A program made the translations under genes and the position numbers. The notes below the pieces were generated by a model. It was not told the DNA's origin. It did no database searches and saw nothing but the letters and a program-made list of their open reading frames with translations. DNA of 12,875 nucleotides from Planctomycetales bacterium (lineage in GTDB: Bacteria; Planctomycetota; Phycisphaerae; SM23-33), in contig DAOWOP010000068.1 of assembly GCA_030642005.1 (NCBI GenBank), forward strand, positions 1-12,875, in the 5' to 3' direction. Shown here piece by piece: positions 1 to 7,643 of the stretch. The number at the start of each line of letters is the position of its first letter. Within the stretch, counting starts at the first letter, position 1.

Positions 1-123
1 GCTGATTGCTGATTGCTGATTGCTGAATGTTTCTTTTATCTTTTGCTGATTGCTGACTGCTGATTGCTGACCGCTGAATGTTTCTTTTATCTTTTGCTGA
101 TCGCTGACTGCTGATTGCTGACT
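1..123. repeat. GCTGATT-type tandem repeat with a 51-bp higher-order duplication
   Basis: The stretch opens with three perfect GCTGATT heptamers (1-21). Two 51-bp units follow, 22-72 and 73-123, identical at 49 of 51 positions (differences at 51/102 and 72/123). Each unit is a GCTGAAT heptamer, a 16-bp T-rich spacer containing TTTCTTTTATC, and four more GCTGA-type heptamers. The array ends two bases short of the stop codon of the DUF58 gene, so it is the 3' flank of that minus-strand operon. No hairpin-plus-T-run terminator is visible in it. Short intergenic arrays of this kind are common in large environmental planctomycete-like genomes; a function is not known to me. Confidence 0.9.
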
Positions 124-124
124 G

Positions 125-1042
125 CTATCTCAGCAATCCTATTCTTCGCAGATAATTCAGCACGAGCGGTTCGACGCCGTCGGCCGAGTTGGCCAGCACG
201 TATGTCGCGCCCCGCCGCGAGCAGAAGGTCCTTATTTCGTTGCAGTAGGCCGACAGGTTCCGCTTGTAGTATTCCAGCAGCGCGGCGCTGACGGTAACTT
301 CGGCCAAGTCGCCGTCCTCGGTGTCTATCAGGCTCAAATCGCCGGTAAGGTCGGGCTTCAGTTCCTGCGGGCTGAGTATCTGTATAACGTACAGGTCGTA
401 CTGCCTGCCGATTAATCGTCGCAGGCCCGACTCGAAACCCTCCTTCAGCAGGAAGTCCGACAGTACGATCACCACGCCCGAACCGATTCGCCCGGTTACC
501 AATTGCCGGCAGGCGTCGCCGAAATGCGACGGTCCCTGGGCGGCGTTCTTTGGGCTTAGCAGGAAATCGGCCAATTGTTGCAGGTAATGCCGCCCTCGCA
601 TGTTCGGCAATTGGCCCGTCAGGCCGTCGGCGAAGGCCGAGACGGTTACGCGGTTGTTGTTGACCAGCCCGACGTAACTCAAGGCGCAGGCGAGTTTCTT
701 TATGAAACGTTCCTTCGACGGCTCGCCGAGACTCACCGAAGCGCTGCAATCGGCGAGGATGTGGACGGTCAGGTCCTGTTCTTCAAGGAAGAGTTTCAGG
801 AACAGTTGCTCAAGCCGGCCATAGATATTCCAGTCGATGAATCGCAGGTCGTCGCCGGCGACGTAGGGGCGGTGGTCGGCGAATTCGACGCTCTGACCGC
901 GGCGCTTCGAGCGGCGTTCGCCCTGCATCTTGCCCTGGAGGATTTTCCGGCTCAGCACGTCGAGCGAATCCAGACGGGCCATAAAATCGGCATCCAGCAG
1001 TTCAGTCAGTCGTGTCCGTGATTTTTGCGATGTTCGGCTCAT
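125..1042 (-). CDS. DUF58 domain protein (MoxR-associated, VWA-like)
   Basis: This 305-residue protein is a complete DUF58 family member. The family signature runs from GERRSKRRG (41-49) through HRPY, GDDLRFIDWN (63-72) and RLEQLFLKLFLEEQD (76-90). A VWA-like core follows with a MIDAS-type DCSAS (98-102) and VLSD at 193-196. There is no signal peptide or membrane segment, so the protein is predicted cytoplasmic. DUF58 proteins are encoded next to MoxR ATPases and large VWA membrane proteins; their biochemical role is unsettled, though they are thought to act as adaptors or clients of MoxR. It is the last gene of the minus-strand operon, 166 bp after moxR, a gap containing a hairpin (1077-1162). 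The start is the ATG at 1042; the Shine-Dalgarno sequence is weak, and Met21 would be the next choice, but the N-terminal lead (SRTSQKSRTRL...) looks normal for the family. Confidence 0.93.
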   Translation of the reverse strand: MSRTSQKSRTRLTELLDADFMARLDSLDVLSRKILQGKMQGERRSKRRGQSVEFADHRPYVAGDDLRFIDWNIYGRLEQLFLKLFLEEQDLTVHILADCSASVSLGEPSKERFIKKLACALSYVGLVNNNRVTVSAFADGLTGQLPNMRGRHYLQQLADFLLSPKNAAQGPSHFGDACRQLVTGRIGSGVVIVLSDFLLKEGFESGLRRLIGRQYDLYVIQILSPQELKPDLTGDLSLIDTEDGDLAEVTVSAALLEYYKRNLSAYCNEIRTFCSRRGATYVLANSADGVEPLVLNYLRRIGLLR

Positions 1043-1076
1043 GGTGCGCTGATTTTTTCGATAAAACGGAAGAAAG

Positions 1077-1162
1077 ATAGCGGGATTACAGGGATTTTAA
1101 GATTAGGGGATAAAAAGAAAAAACAAATCCCCGAAATCCTGTAATCCCTAAAATCCTGCTAT
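1077..1162. repeat. Imperfect inverted repeat (hairpin) between moxR and the DUF58 gene
   Basis: Arms 1077-1112 and 1126-1162 pair imperfectly around a 13-nt A-rich loop (TAAAAAGAAAAAA type). The outer five pairs (ATAGC/GCTAT) are perfect, followed by GGATT, GGGATT and a GGGG/CCCC block, with several mismatches and one bulge. The motif GGATTACAGGGATTTTA occurs on one arm and a shuffled form (GGATTTTAGGGATTACA) on the other. It sits inside the transcribed spacer of the operon. It may be a small dispersed repeat or MITE-like unit, and as RNA it could act as a processing site or partial terminator. The hairpin is seen directly; function is inference. Confidence 0.75.
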
Positions 1163-1208
1163 ATGGGCTGCTTATTCCCATAATGTTCCTTTTTACCAAT
1201 ACGGTTCA

Positions 1209-2231
1209 TCAATCTTTGTTGTAATCATTTAACGTTTTTGGCGTCATTTCGAGGATTTCCTTCAGCACGTCGTCGTTTGCGATGCCCTCTGCCTGACCTT
1301 CAAAGTTCAGGATGATGCGGTGTCTCATTGCCGGGAGTACCGCCGCGGCTACGTCGGCGTAACTGACGTGGTAACGTTCAGCCAGCATTGCCCGGACCTT
1401 GGCGGCAAGGACAACGGCCTGGACGCCGCGAGGCGAGGCCCCGAAACGGACGTATTGGTCGGTCATACCTACGGCGAACTCGCCGTCCGGGTGCGTCGCC
1501 AGCACCAGGCGAATGGCGTAATCCTGCACGTGCGGGGCGATGGCTACACCGCGGACAAGCGACTGGGCGGCGATAATCTGCTCGCCGCTAACGATGGCTT
1601 CGGCCTGCGGGTCGTGCCCGGCGGTGGTGCGGTTGAGTATCTCGCCCAACTCCTCGCGGTTGCTGTAAGGCACCAGCAGTTTGAAGAAGAACCGGTCCAG
1701 TTGCGCTTCGGGCAGCGGGTAGGTCCCTTCCTGCTCGATGGGGTTCTGCGTCGCAAGGACCAGGAACGGTTCAGGAAGTTTGAAGAGAGTCCCGCCGCTG
1801 GTAACGGAGTGCTCCTGCATGGCCTCAAGCATTGCCGACTGTGTCTTGGGCGTGGCGCGGTTGATTTCGTCGGCCAGGATAATCTGCCCGAAAATAGGAC
1901 CGTGCTGGAACTGGAACGTCCGCCTGCCGGTGGCCTTGTCTTCCATAACGATGTTGGTTCCGATAATGTCGGCGGGCATCAGGTCGGGCGTGAACTGTAT
2001 CCGCCCGAACTTCAGCGACAGGGCTGAACTCAACGTCCGCACCAGAAGCGTTTTGCCCAACCCCGGAACGCCCTCCAGCAGGACGTGCCCGCCGCAGAAC
2101 AAACTCACGAGCACGCCCTCGACGATGTTCGTGTGCCCGACGATGACCTTGGCGATCTCGTTCCGCAGCGACTCGAACATCCGCCGGAATTCGCTGCACT
2201 TTTTTTCCACATCCACAGGTTGATCCACCAT
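1209..2231 (-). CDS. MoxR-family AAA+ ATPase
   Basis: This 340-residue protein is a full-length MoxR AAA+ ATPase, the chaperone-like partner of VWA proteins. Visible motifs in order: Walker A GVPGLGKT (54-61), the MoxR signature FTPDLMPADIIGT (80-92), FQHGPIF (108-114), Walker B IILADEIN (117-124), sensor 1 ATQNP (160-164), the arginine-finger region LDRF (178-181), and sensor 2 GASPRGVQ (264-271). All catalytic residues are present, so it should hydrolyse ATP. It has no membrane segment and is predicted cytoplasmic. Its ATG lies 13 nt after the VWA gene stop; that gap holds an AAAGGT Shine-Dalgarno sequence seven bases before the start, which fixes the start. It precedes the DUF58 gene, the standard partner order. 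The family is known to remodel or activate VWA/metalloprotein complexes; the specific target here is probably the neighbouring VWA protein by inference. Confidence 0.97.
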   Translation of the reverse strand: MVDQPVDVEKKCSEFRRMFESLRNEIAKVIVGHTNIVEGVLVSLFCGGHVLLEGVPGLGKTLLVRTLSSALSLKFGRIQFTPDLMPADIIGTNIVMEDKATGRRTFQFQHGPIFGQIILADEINRATPKTQSAMLEAMQEHSVTSGGTLFKLPEPFLVLATQNPIEQEGTYPLPEAQLDRFFFKLLVPYSNREELGEILNRTTAGHDPQAEAIVSGEQIIAAQSLVRGVAIAPHVQDYAIRLVLATHPDGEFAVGMTDQYVRFGASPRGVQAVVLAAKVRAMLAERYHVSYADVAAAVLPAMRHRIILNFEGQAEGIANDDVLKEILEMTPKTLNDYNKD

Positions 2232-2244
2232 TTCATTTACCTTT

Positions 2245-5199
2245 CTATTGGTTTGGATTATCGCGTTTTTTATACTTATTGTCCCTGGCTTGCCGTTTCG
2301 CGTTTAGCAATTGTTGAAGATGGGTCGCTTCCGGTTTTGTTTTTTTCGGTTCTTCGGGCGTCTCTTCCGGTTTTGGTTTGAGAGGGGCGGTCTTTGCCAT
2401 CGGCAATTTACCTTCGACGCCCTTTTCGCCGGCGTCATATTTCCGCGAGGCAAAAACATCTTTTTTACGACCGGCCAATCGTTCCCGCAATTTCTGACGT
2501 CTGAGTTTCAGGCGGTCCAGCGTGGTTCCCGCCTCTTTGCTTCGCCGCCACGACGGTATCGCCGCCCACGCACGACGGGCCACTGCACGGACGTCGATAG
2601 CGATCCGCCTGACCGCCACATCCAGCAGGAACAGCGCCAGCCAGATGAGCATCAGCGGCCTGGTCAGCGGCGTGGCGGACTGCGGGAAATTCACACCGGC
2701 GCGATCGTAGAGTTTGGCGTCTTCGGCGTCGCCGCCGATCATTCGCCCTCCGGTCATTCGAGCGACCTCGGACAGCAGGGCAAGGTTGTCCGACAGGTCG
2801 CGGTACTCCGGTGCGTAGGGGACGGTAACGGCGCTTTGAATCAGCCCGCTCTTGCCTTTGTCGCCCGCCCTGGCGTATCGGACGGAAATAAGGTGGCTGC
2901 CCGCGCCGGTTGATCGGAATCCCGCCCGGTATCGTCCTGGTCCGACCTGCGAGATCGCAAGGGCCTTGGCGGACATATCCGGCGCGATGACCTGGCCGGT
3001 GATGTCGGAGAAGCGGACGAATTTGCCTTCGGCATCGACTGATTCGATGGTGATTGTAACGTCCCGCCCGTGCACGTCGGCGAAGATTTCGCAGTCCGCC
3101 GGCTGGGACGACTTGCTCGCCCAGCGGACCGTCTGTTCCCAGAACCGTTCGAACCCGCCCCATTTCAGCCATCGCGACGCCCATCGGCTGTCGGCTGACG
3201 AGGTGAAGGCGGCGCATCGCCCCAAGCCGGCCTGGCCCGTCGCCAGGAGCGGGTCGCCCCCGGGGCCTGTAAGGACCAACTGTGTCAATCCGCCCTTCGG
3301 GCCTGTGAGGACGTACCCGTCCAGACTCGGTAGTGGAGAGCCGACGCCTTTTAGTACCTCGCTGATCGAGAAGGTGATTTTCGGGGCGAAGGTCTCCTCG
3401 ACGATCAGCGCCCTGCGGACGACTTGTGCTTCCTTTATGAAAATCTGCGGCAGGGTGTTGGGATTTTTCACGTTGTAGAACCGCCCGCCGGTAATTTTGG
3501 CGATTCGCTGAAGGCTCTGGACGTCGCTCTGCGAATGCGGAAAGACAGCCACGCCCGTGCAGGTAATTCCAGCCTTTCTCATGTTATTGAGCAGTTGCCG
3601 GCTTGGCGGGGACGGGTCGCCGTCGCTGATGATAATGATGTGCTTTTGCCCGGTCTTGCAGGCCTTGAGTTTATTGTAGGCAGCCTGCATCGGTGCGGCG
3701 AAGTCCGGCATGTCGCCCATCGCCATCTTCTTAATGGCGGCGGTTACCGCCTTCTTGTCGCCGGCTGGGCCGAGGGGGAAGACCCAGTTTGCATTGCCTG
3801 CGCCCCATTTATAGTCCAGTACGCCGACCAGGTCGCGCCGGCTGAGAGCATTGACCGCGACGATGGCGACTTTCTTGCCCCAAAAGTTGCCTTTCGGCAT
3901 CTCGCATGCGTGCATAATCAGCACCAGCGCGCCTTTCGGCATCTGCTTTTTCTGCGGCGGGTCGAGGTCGAGCGGGAGGATTTTCGCTACGGGCGAACCG
4001 ATCCACCCGCCGGCGCCGAACGAGCCTGGCCCGCCCGTCATCACCAGCCCGCCGCCAAGTTCCGTTACGTACCGGCAGAGCATCTCCTGCTGCTGATAGG
4101 TCAACAGGCTGTTGTCGGTATCGACCAGGACGATCGCGTCGATTTCCATCAATCTCGGCAGGCTTTTGGGGAGGTTGTCGGCGTGAGTATATTTTGCCTC
4201 TATTCCGGCGTTTCGCAGCGCCCCTGCCAGTGCGGCCCCGGCCTTGCCGTCGCTGTCGATGACGAGGACGTATCCCTTTCCGGCAACGAACGTCATCGCG
4301 CTTGCGCGGTTGTTCTGGACGATGCCGTCGTCGGCGGGGTTGTTCGGGATGAACTCGGCCTCGAATTCGTGCACGCCGCGCATCCCTACCGGCATGGAGA
4401 CCGTCTTTACATTGGTTCCGGGCTTCAGTGCGACCGGCACGGCCAGGTCCGGCGAGTCCGGATCGAGATCGACAGCCCGTTCGTTGACAGTAAGTTTCAG
4501 CCTGCCTCGCGCATTGGCCGTGCTGTGGAGGATGAATCGCAGCGTAATGGTCTGTCCGCTGCGGGCCTTCGGCGGGGCGGCCAGTCGTTTGAAAACCACC
4601 TCATGGGTGTGGGTGTAGCGTATCGGCAGGACGTCGATTGGGATGTTATTGGCTGCTGCGATGCGAGCGGCTTCGGCCAGGTCGCCTTCGGTCTCGTTGC
4701 CGTCGCTGACGAGGAGGATTTTGGCGGCGGTGTCCGGCGGGGCGATGGCCATTGCCATCTGGACGCCGGAGGCGAGGTTGCTTTGCCGGCCTGTCAGCGT
4801 CGTGTTCCGCTTGCGGATGCTTGTGTCGGAACTGGGCAGCCTCGAAATGCTCGGGGCCTCGGCCACATCGACAATCGCCGATAAGTCGCCGGCTTGCCGA
4901 TCGGCGAGGGCGTCGGTGAGGAACTGCCGGGCGGCCGTTTGCAACTTCTGCGGGATGGATCGGCTGCGGTCGAGTACCGTGATGAGCGTCAGGTGTTCGT
5001 TCTTCCGCGTCAGTGTCGGTCTGGCCAGCAGCGCGACCAGTATGATAACCACCAGGCTGCGGAGGACGATAGCCATTATCCGGCGGGTCCGCCCGAGCGC
5101 CTTAAGGTTGCGGCGGGCAAGTAAGACCATCGGTATCACCAGCGCACAGGCAATCAGCCACAATGGTTGGCCGAAATAAAATCCGTAGGTTGCGATCAT
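2245..5199 (-). CDS. Large membrane protein with two VWA-like domains and a GATase-like domain
   Basis: The reading frame can be read from a GTG at 5208 (987 residues; numbering here follows that form). The ATG at 5199, which overlaps the upstream stop as ATGA and has AGGTG eight bases before it, is the better start (984 residues). Two N-terminal membrane helices (about 11-31 and 46-63) lead to VWA domain 1 with MIDAS DRSRS (80-84) and LLVSDGNE (165-172). A beta-rich section follows, then a class I glutamine-amidotransferase-like fold (about 312-415, GGGLVMTGGPGSFG). VWA domain 2 (about 427-575) has IIISDGDPSPPS (525-536), but HACEM (433-437) stands where DxSxS is expected. A third helix (851-867) precedes a basic, Lys/Pro/Glu-rich tail. 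The middle is likely periplasmic and the tail cytoplasmic. Proteins of this layout occur beside MoxR and DUF58 in Planctomycetota; they are probable MoxR clients. The exact function is unknown. Confidence 0.92.
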   Translation of the reverse strand: MIATYGFYFGQPLWLIACALVIPMVLLARRNLKALGRTRRIMAIVLRSLVVIILVALLARPTLTRKNEHLTLITVLDRSRSIPQKLQTAARQFLTDALADRQAGDLSAIVDVAEAPSISRLPSSDTSIRKRNTTLTGRQSNLASGVQMAMAIAPPDTAAKILLVSDGNETEGDLAEAARIAAANNIPIDVLPIRYTHTHEVVFKRLAAPPKARSGQTITLRFILHSTANARGRLKLTVNERAVDLDPDSPDLAVPVALKPGTNVKTVSMPVGMRGVHEFEAEFIPNNPADDGIVQNNRASAMTFVAGKGYVLVIDSDGKAGAALAGALRNAGIEAKYTHADNLPKSLPRLMEIDAIVLVDTDNSLLTYQQQEMLCRYVTELGGGLVMTGGPGSFGAGGWIGSPVAKILPLDLDPPQKKQMPKGALVLIMHACEMPKGNFWGKKVAIVAVNALSRRDLVGVLDYKWGAGNANWVFPLGPAGDKKAVTAAIKKMAMGDMPDFAAPMQAAYNKLKACKTGQKHIIIISDGDPSPPSRQLLNNMRKAGITCTGVAVFPHSQSDVQSLQRIAKITGGRFYNVKNPNTLPQIFIKEAQVVRRALIVEETFAPKITFSISEVLKGVGSPLPSLDGYVLTGPKGGLTQLVLTGPGGDPLLATGQAGLGRCAAFTSSADSRWASRWLKWGGFERFWEQTVRWASKSSQPADCEIFADVHGRDVTITIESVDAEGKFVRFSDITGQVIAPDMSAKALAISQVGPGRYRAGFRSTGAGSHLISVRYARAGDKGKSGLIQSAVTVPYAPEYRDLSDNLALLSEVARMTGGRMIGGDAEDAKLYDRAGVNFPQSATPLTRPLMLIWLALFLLDVAVRRIAIDVRAVARRAWAAIPSWRRSKEAGTTLDRLKLRRQKLRERLAGRKKDVFASRKYDAGEKGVEGKLPMAKTAPLKPKPEETPEEPKKTKPEATHLQQLLNAKRQARDNKYKKRDNPNQ

Positions 5200-7643
5200 A
5201 ATTGCCACACCTGCACGCGATTATTGCCGGCATCAACAACGTATGCCCGCTTTTTCCCATCGACCGCCACTGCCCACGGATAGGCCAGTTGCCCCAATTG
5301 CCTGCCCGCCGATCCGAAGGTTCCCAGGCTCCGCCCGTCCGGGCTGAAGACCTGCAGGCGGTTGTTGCCGTACTCGCAGACGAGCAGGTTCCCGTCGCTC
5401 ATCAGCGCCAGGTCGTAAGGATACCGAAGTCGCCCCGGCTCGCTGCCGGTCGAGCCGATGTACCCGGTCAACTCGCCGTCCAGATTGTAAATAGCAATGC
5501 GGTGATTGCACGCATCGGCTACATAAAGTCTTCCGCGTTCGGCATCGACGCAGAGGGCCGACGGGCGGGATAACTGTCCCCGCCCGCTGCCGGGAGAGCC
5601 GAAACTGCCGAGAAATTCGCCGGCCCGCGAGAAGATGCTGACGCGGTCGTTGCCGCCGTATTCGCTGACGAATATCCGCCCGTCCGGCGCGAAGGCTACA
5701 TCGGTGGGATAGATGAAGCAGCCGGCGTCTTCGCCGAATCGTCCGAATTGGCGGAGCATCTTTCCGGCCGGCGAGAAGACGACGACGCGGTGGTAATGCG
5801 TGTCGGCTACGTACAGATTTCCCTCCGGGCAGACGCTGATACCGGTGGGCTTTCCCGCCTCGGTCAGCGGCATTTGAATTATGCCGAGGAACTTCCCGCT
5901 TTGGCTGATACGCTGTATTCGCCCGGTTTTATCGGCGACGAACAGCGAGCCGTCGTCGGCCAGATCAATCGCGCGTGGATAGATGAACTCGCCCGGTCCG
6001 CGCCCGGTCCTGCCTATGGCATCCACCACGTCCACCTCGCCCGGTGAGTCAGAGGACGAATCGCAACCAGCCAGGAACATCGCGGCGCAGAGCAGTCCGA
6101 CAGCACCGGTGCGCGCCCGCATCGTTCGGAACATCGCCGCCAGCAGCACGGTAAGAATCAGATAGACCGCAATCAGTATAAGGCATGATGTTATCACGTG
6201 CTGGTCGCGGGCGTAGTGCATCTGGTTGAGCAGTCGCTGCGCGAAGTTCGGCAGCCCCGCCGGCAGCAGGATCATCGTGGCAGGAAGTTCCGTCAGTCCC
6301 AGCATCACGACCAGCCCGAACGCTCCCAGAACCGTCGGCCAGGTCCTCGGCAGGTGGACGTGGAGCCAGGCCGACGCCGGCGAGGCGCCATCGACCGACG
6401 CCATCTCCGTCAGGTGCCTCTGCCGACTGTCGGCGGCCAGGCGAAACAGGATCAACGCAAGCCCGGCAAAACGTACCGCCAGACCGGCGGAAATTACATA
6501 CCACGCATCGGCCGAGATGCCGAACAGGCCCATCGTCTTTGTCAGTGCCACAGCCGTCAGCGAGCCGGGAAGGAACATCGCCAGGAATATCGAGACATGC
6601 ACGAAAGGCGACGCCCACCGGGCGAACCTGCCGGCAGCCAGCGCCCCGCCGGCTATCATGACGGCCAGAACGCCGGCGACCGACGCGGTCAGCAGCGACC
6701 AGGCCAATCCGTCCCTGTGAAGTTTGATAAACACCCGCAGCGGTTCGAGGTCCGAAAGGTTGACTATCAGCAGCGCCAGCGGTATCAGGAGTGAAAGTCC
6801 CATCAGTCCGGCCAGTACGGCCCATCGGCTGAAGCGCGGGCGGGCGTCGTCGGCGTCGGTCGGCGGGTTGACTGACCAGTCTTTCGACCGCCTCCACAGC
6901 CCAAATCCCACGAGCACCGCAGGGATCGCCATAGGCCAGGCGGCACGGGCGACAGCGCCGGGCGAGCCGGTCAACTGATACAGCATCGCCAGTTCCGTTC
7001 CGACCGTTTTGACCCCGGCTAGGTGAAACGCACCGAACTCCGACAGCGACATAGCGAAGCACACGCCGAACGCCATCGCCATAGGCCTGGTCAGCAGGGG
7101 CAGCGTTATTCTGAAAAATCGCCGGACGCTTCCGGCTTCCAGTTTGGCGGCATTGCGCGCCTGGCGGTCCATCGAGGCCCAGCCCTGACCGATAAGCAAC
7201 GCCGCCAGGGGCCAGTACCAAAGGACCATCACCATCGTCGAAGTGGCTGCCCCAGCCGGACGGGCCAGGGCGGGCCTGGACGAAATGTACGCGCCAAGCG
7301 TGCTCGTCGGCATAAGCAGAAGCGACCATGCGTAGTATAGAACGTACCTTGGCAGCAGCAGGGGCATGAGTATCAGCGGCAGCAGCCACTTCCGGCGTCC
7401 GGCCGTCGAGCCGAGAAGTTGCCCCGGAACGTATCCCAGCACCACAGCCGATACCGCTACGCCGGCGGCAAGGAGTACCGAATGCAGTGCAAGGCGGGGA
7501 ATCTCCGACGACAGGCTTTCATGCCCGGCGGGGTCGCCGACCGGGGCGAGATAAAGAACCACCAGCGGCAGGGGGATGAGAACCGCCCATACCGCCAACC
7601 CGGCCGCCGCTGTCAGCACGGTTGGCAGTGATGCGGACCTCAA
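5196..7643 (-). CDS. ABC transporter permease fused in frame to an NHL-repeat lipoprotein domain
   Basis: Residues 1-505 are a double-length ABC importer permease of the FbpB/ThiP type. They have about twelve membrane helices and two halves, each with an EAA-like loop (around AAKLEAGSVRRFFRITLPLL, 165-184, and MASVDGASPASAWLHVHLP, 414-432). In frame after the last helix comes RTMRAR, a hydrophobic run and the lipobox LAGC (Cys527), that is, a complete lipoprotein signal. Residues 545-815 hold six NHL repeats (LYVADTHYHRVVVF, IFVSEYGGNDRVSIF, LYVADACNHRIAIY, LLVCEYGNNRLQVF, AYVVDAGNNRVQVW), enough for one six-bladed propeller. The start is a TTG that overlaps the solute-binding gene stop as TTGA; GGGGAG eight bases upstream supports it. 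The 3' end overlaps the VWA gene by 4 nt. No ATPase subunit is nearby. The substrate is unknown; ferric iron, thiamine or phosphonate importers are the relatives. An internal start at 6134 or 6122 could yield a separate lipoprotein. Confidence 0.9.
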   Translation of the reverse strand: MRSASLPTVLTAAAGLAVWAVLIPLPLVVLYLAPVGDPAGHESLSSEIPRLALHSVLLAAGVAVSAVVLGYVPGQLLGSTAGRRKWLLPLILMPLLLPRYVLYYAWSLLLMPTSTLGAYISSRPALARPAGAATSTMVMVLWYWPLAALLIGQGWASMDRQARNAAKLEAGSVRRFFRITLPLLTRPMAMAFGVCFAMSLSEFGAFHLAGVKTVGTELAMLYQLTGSPGAVARAAWPMAIPAVLVGFGLWRRSKDWSVNPPTDADDARPRFSRWAVLAGLMGLSLLIPLALLIVNLSDLEPLRVFIKLHRDGLAWSLLTASVAGVLAVMIAGGALAAGRFARWASPFVHVSIFLAMFLPGSLTAVALTKTMGLFGISADAWYVISAGLAVRFAGLALILFRLAADSRQRHLTEMASVDGASPASAWLHVHLPRTWPTVLGAFGLVVMLGLTELPATMILLPAGLPNFAQRLLNQMHYARDQHVITSCLILIAVYLILTVLLAAMFRTMRARTGAVGLLCAAMFLAGCDSSSDSPGEVDVVDAIGRTGRGPGEFIYPRAIDLADDGSLFVADKTGRIQRISQSGKFLGIIQMPLTEAGKPTGISVCPEGNLYVADTHYHRVVVFSPAGKMLRQFGRFGEDAGCFIYPTDVAFAPDGRIFVSEYGGNDRVSIFSRAGEFLGSFGSPGSGRGQLSRPSALCVDAERGRLYVADACNHRIAIYNLDGELTGYIGSTGSEPGRLRYPYDLALMSDGNLLVCEYGNNRLQVFSPDGRSLGTFGSAGRQLGQLAYPWAVAVDGKKRAYVVDAGNNRVQVWQL
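6063..6134 (-). other. Internal lipoprotein signal peptide and lipobox at the permease-NHL joint
   Basis: Codons 504-527 of the fused gene encode a start-like Met, a basic n-region (RTMRAR), a hydrophobic core (GAVGLLCAAMFLAG) and Cys527 in the lipobox L-A-G-C, followed by DSSSD. In-frame ATG codons lie at 6134 and 6122, but neither has a clear Shine-Dalgarno sequence. The arrangement is what one expects if an independent NHL lipoprotein gene has been joined to the permease without losing its signal. Topology agrees: the basic stretch would be cytoplasmic after the last permease helix and the propeller would be exported. Confidence 0.75.

Noticed and set aside
22..123. Possible CRISPR array
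   Set aside because: The units are contiguous tandem copies with the same spacer-like 16 bp in each; there are no variable spacers and no cas genes.
1077..1162. Intrinsic terminator for moxR
   Set aside because: The stem is long and mismatched, is AT-rich at its loop and is not followed by a T-run on the minus strand, so a simple terminator call is not supported.
3424..4884. 486-residue plus-strand open frame opposite the VWA gene
   Set aside because: It is a shadow frame caused by high GC; the minus strand shows clear VWA and GATase-like motifs, while the plus-strand protein is His/Arg/Val-rich without any domain.
6049..7389. 446-residue minus-strand frame overlapping the permease
   Set aside because: It is an Arg/Pro/Ala-rich shadow frame; the permease frame has membrane helices, EAA loops and coupling at both ends.
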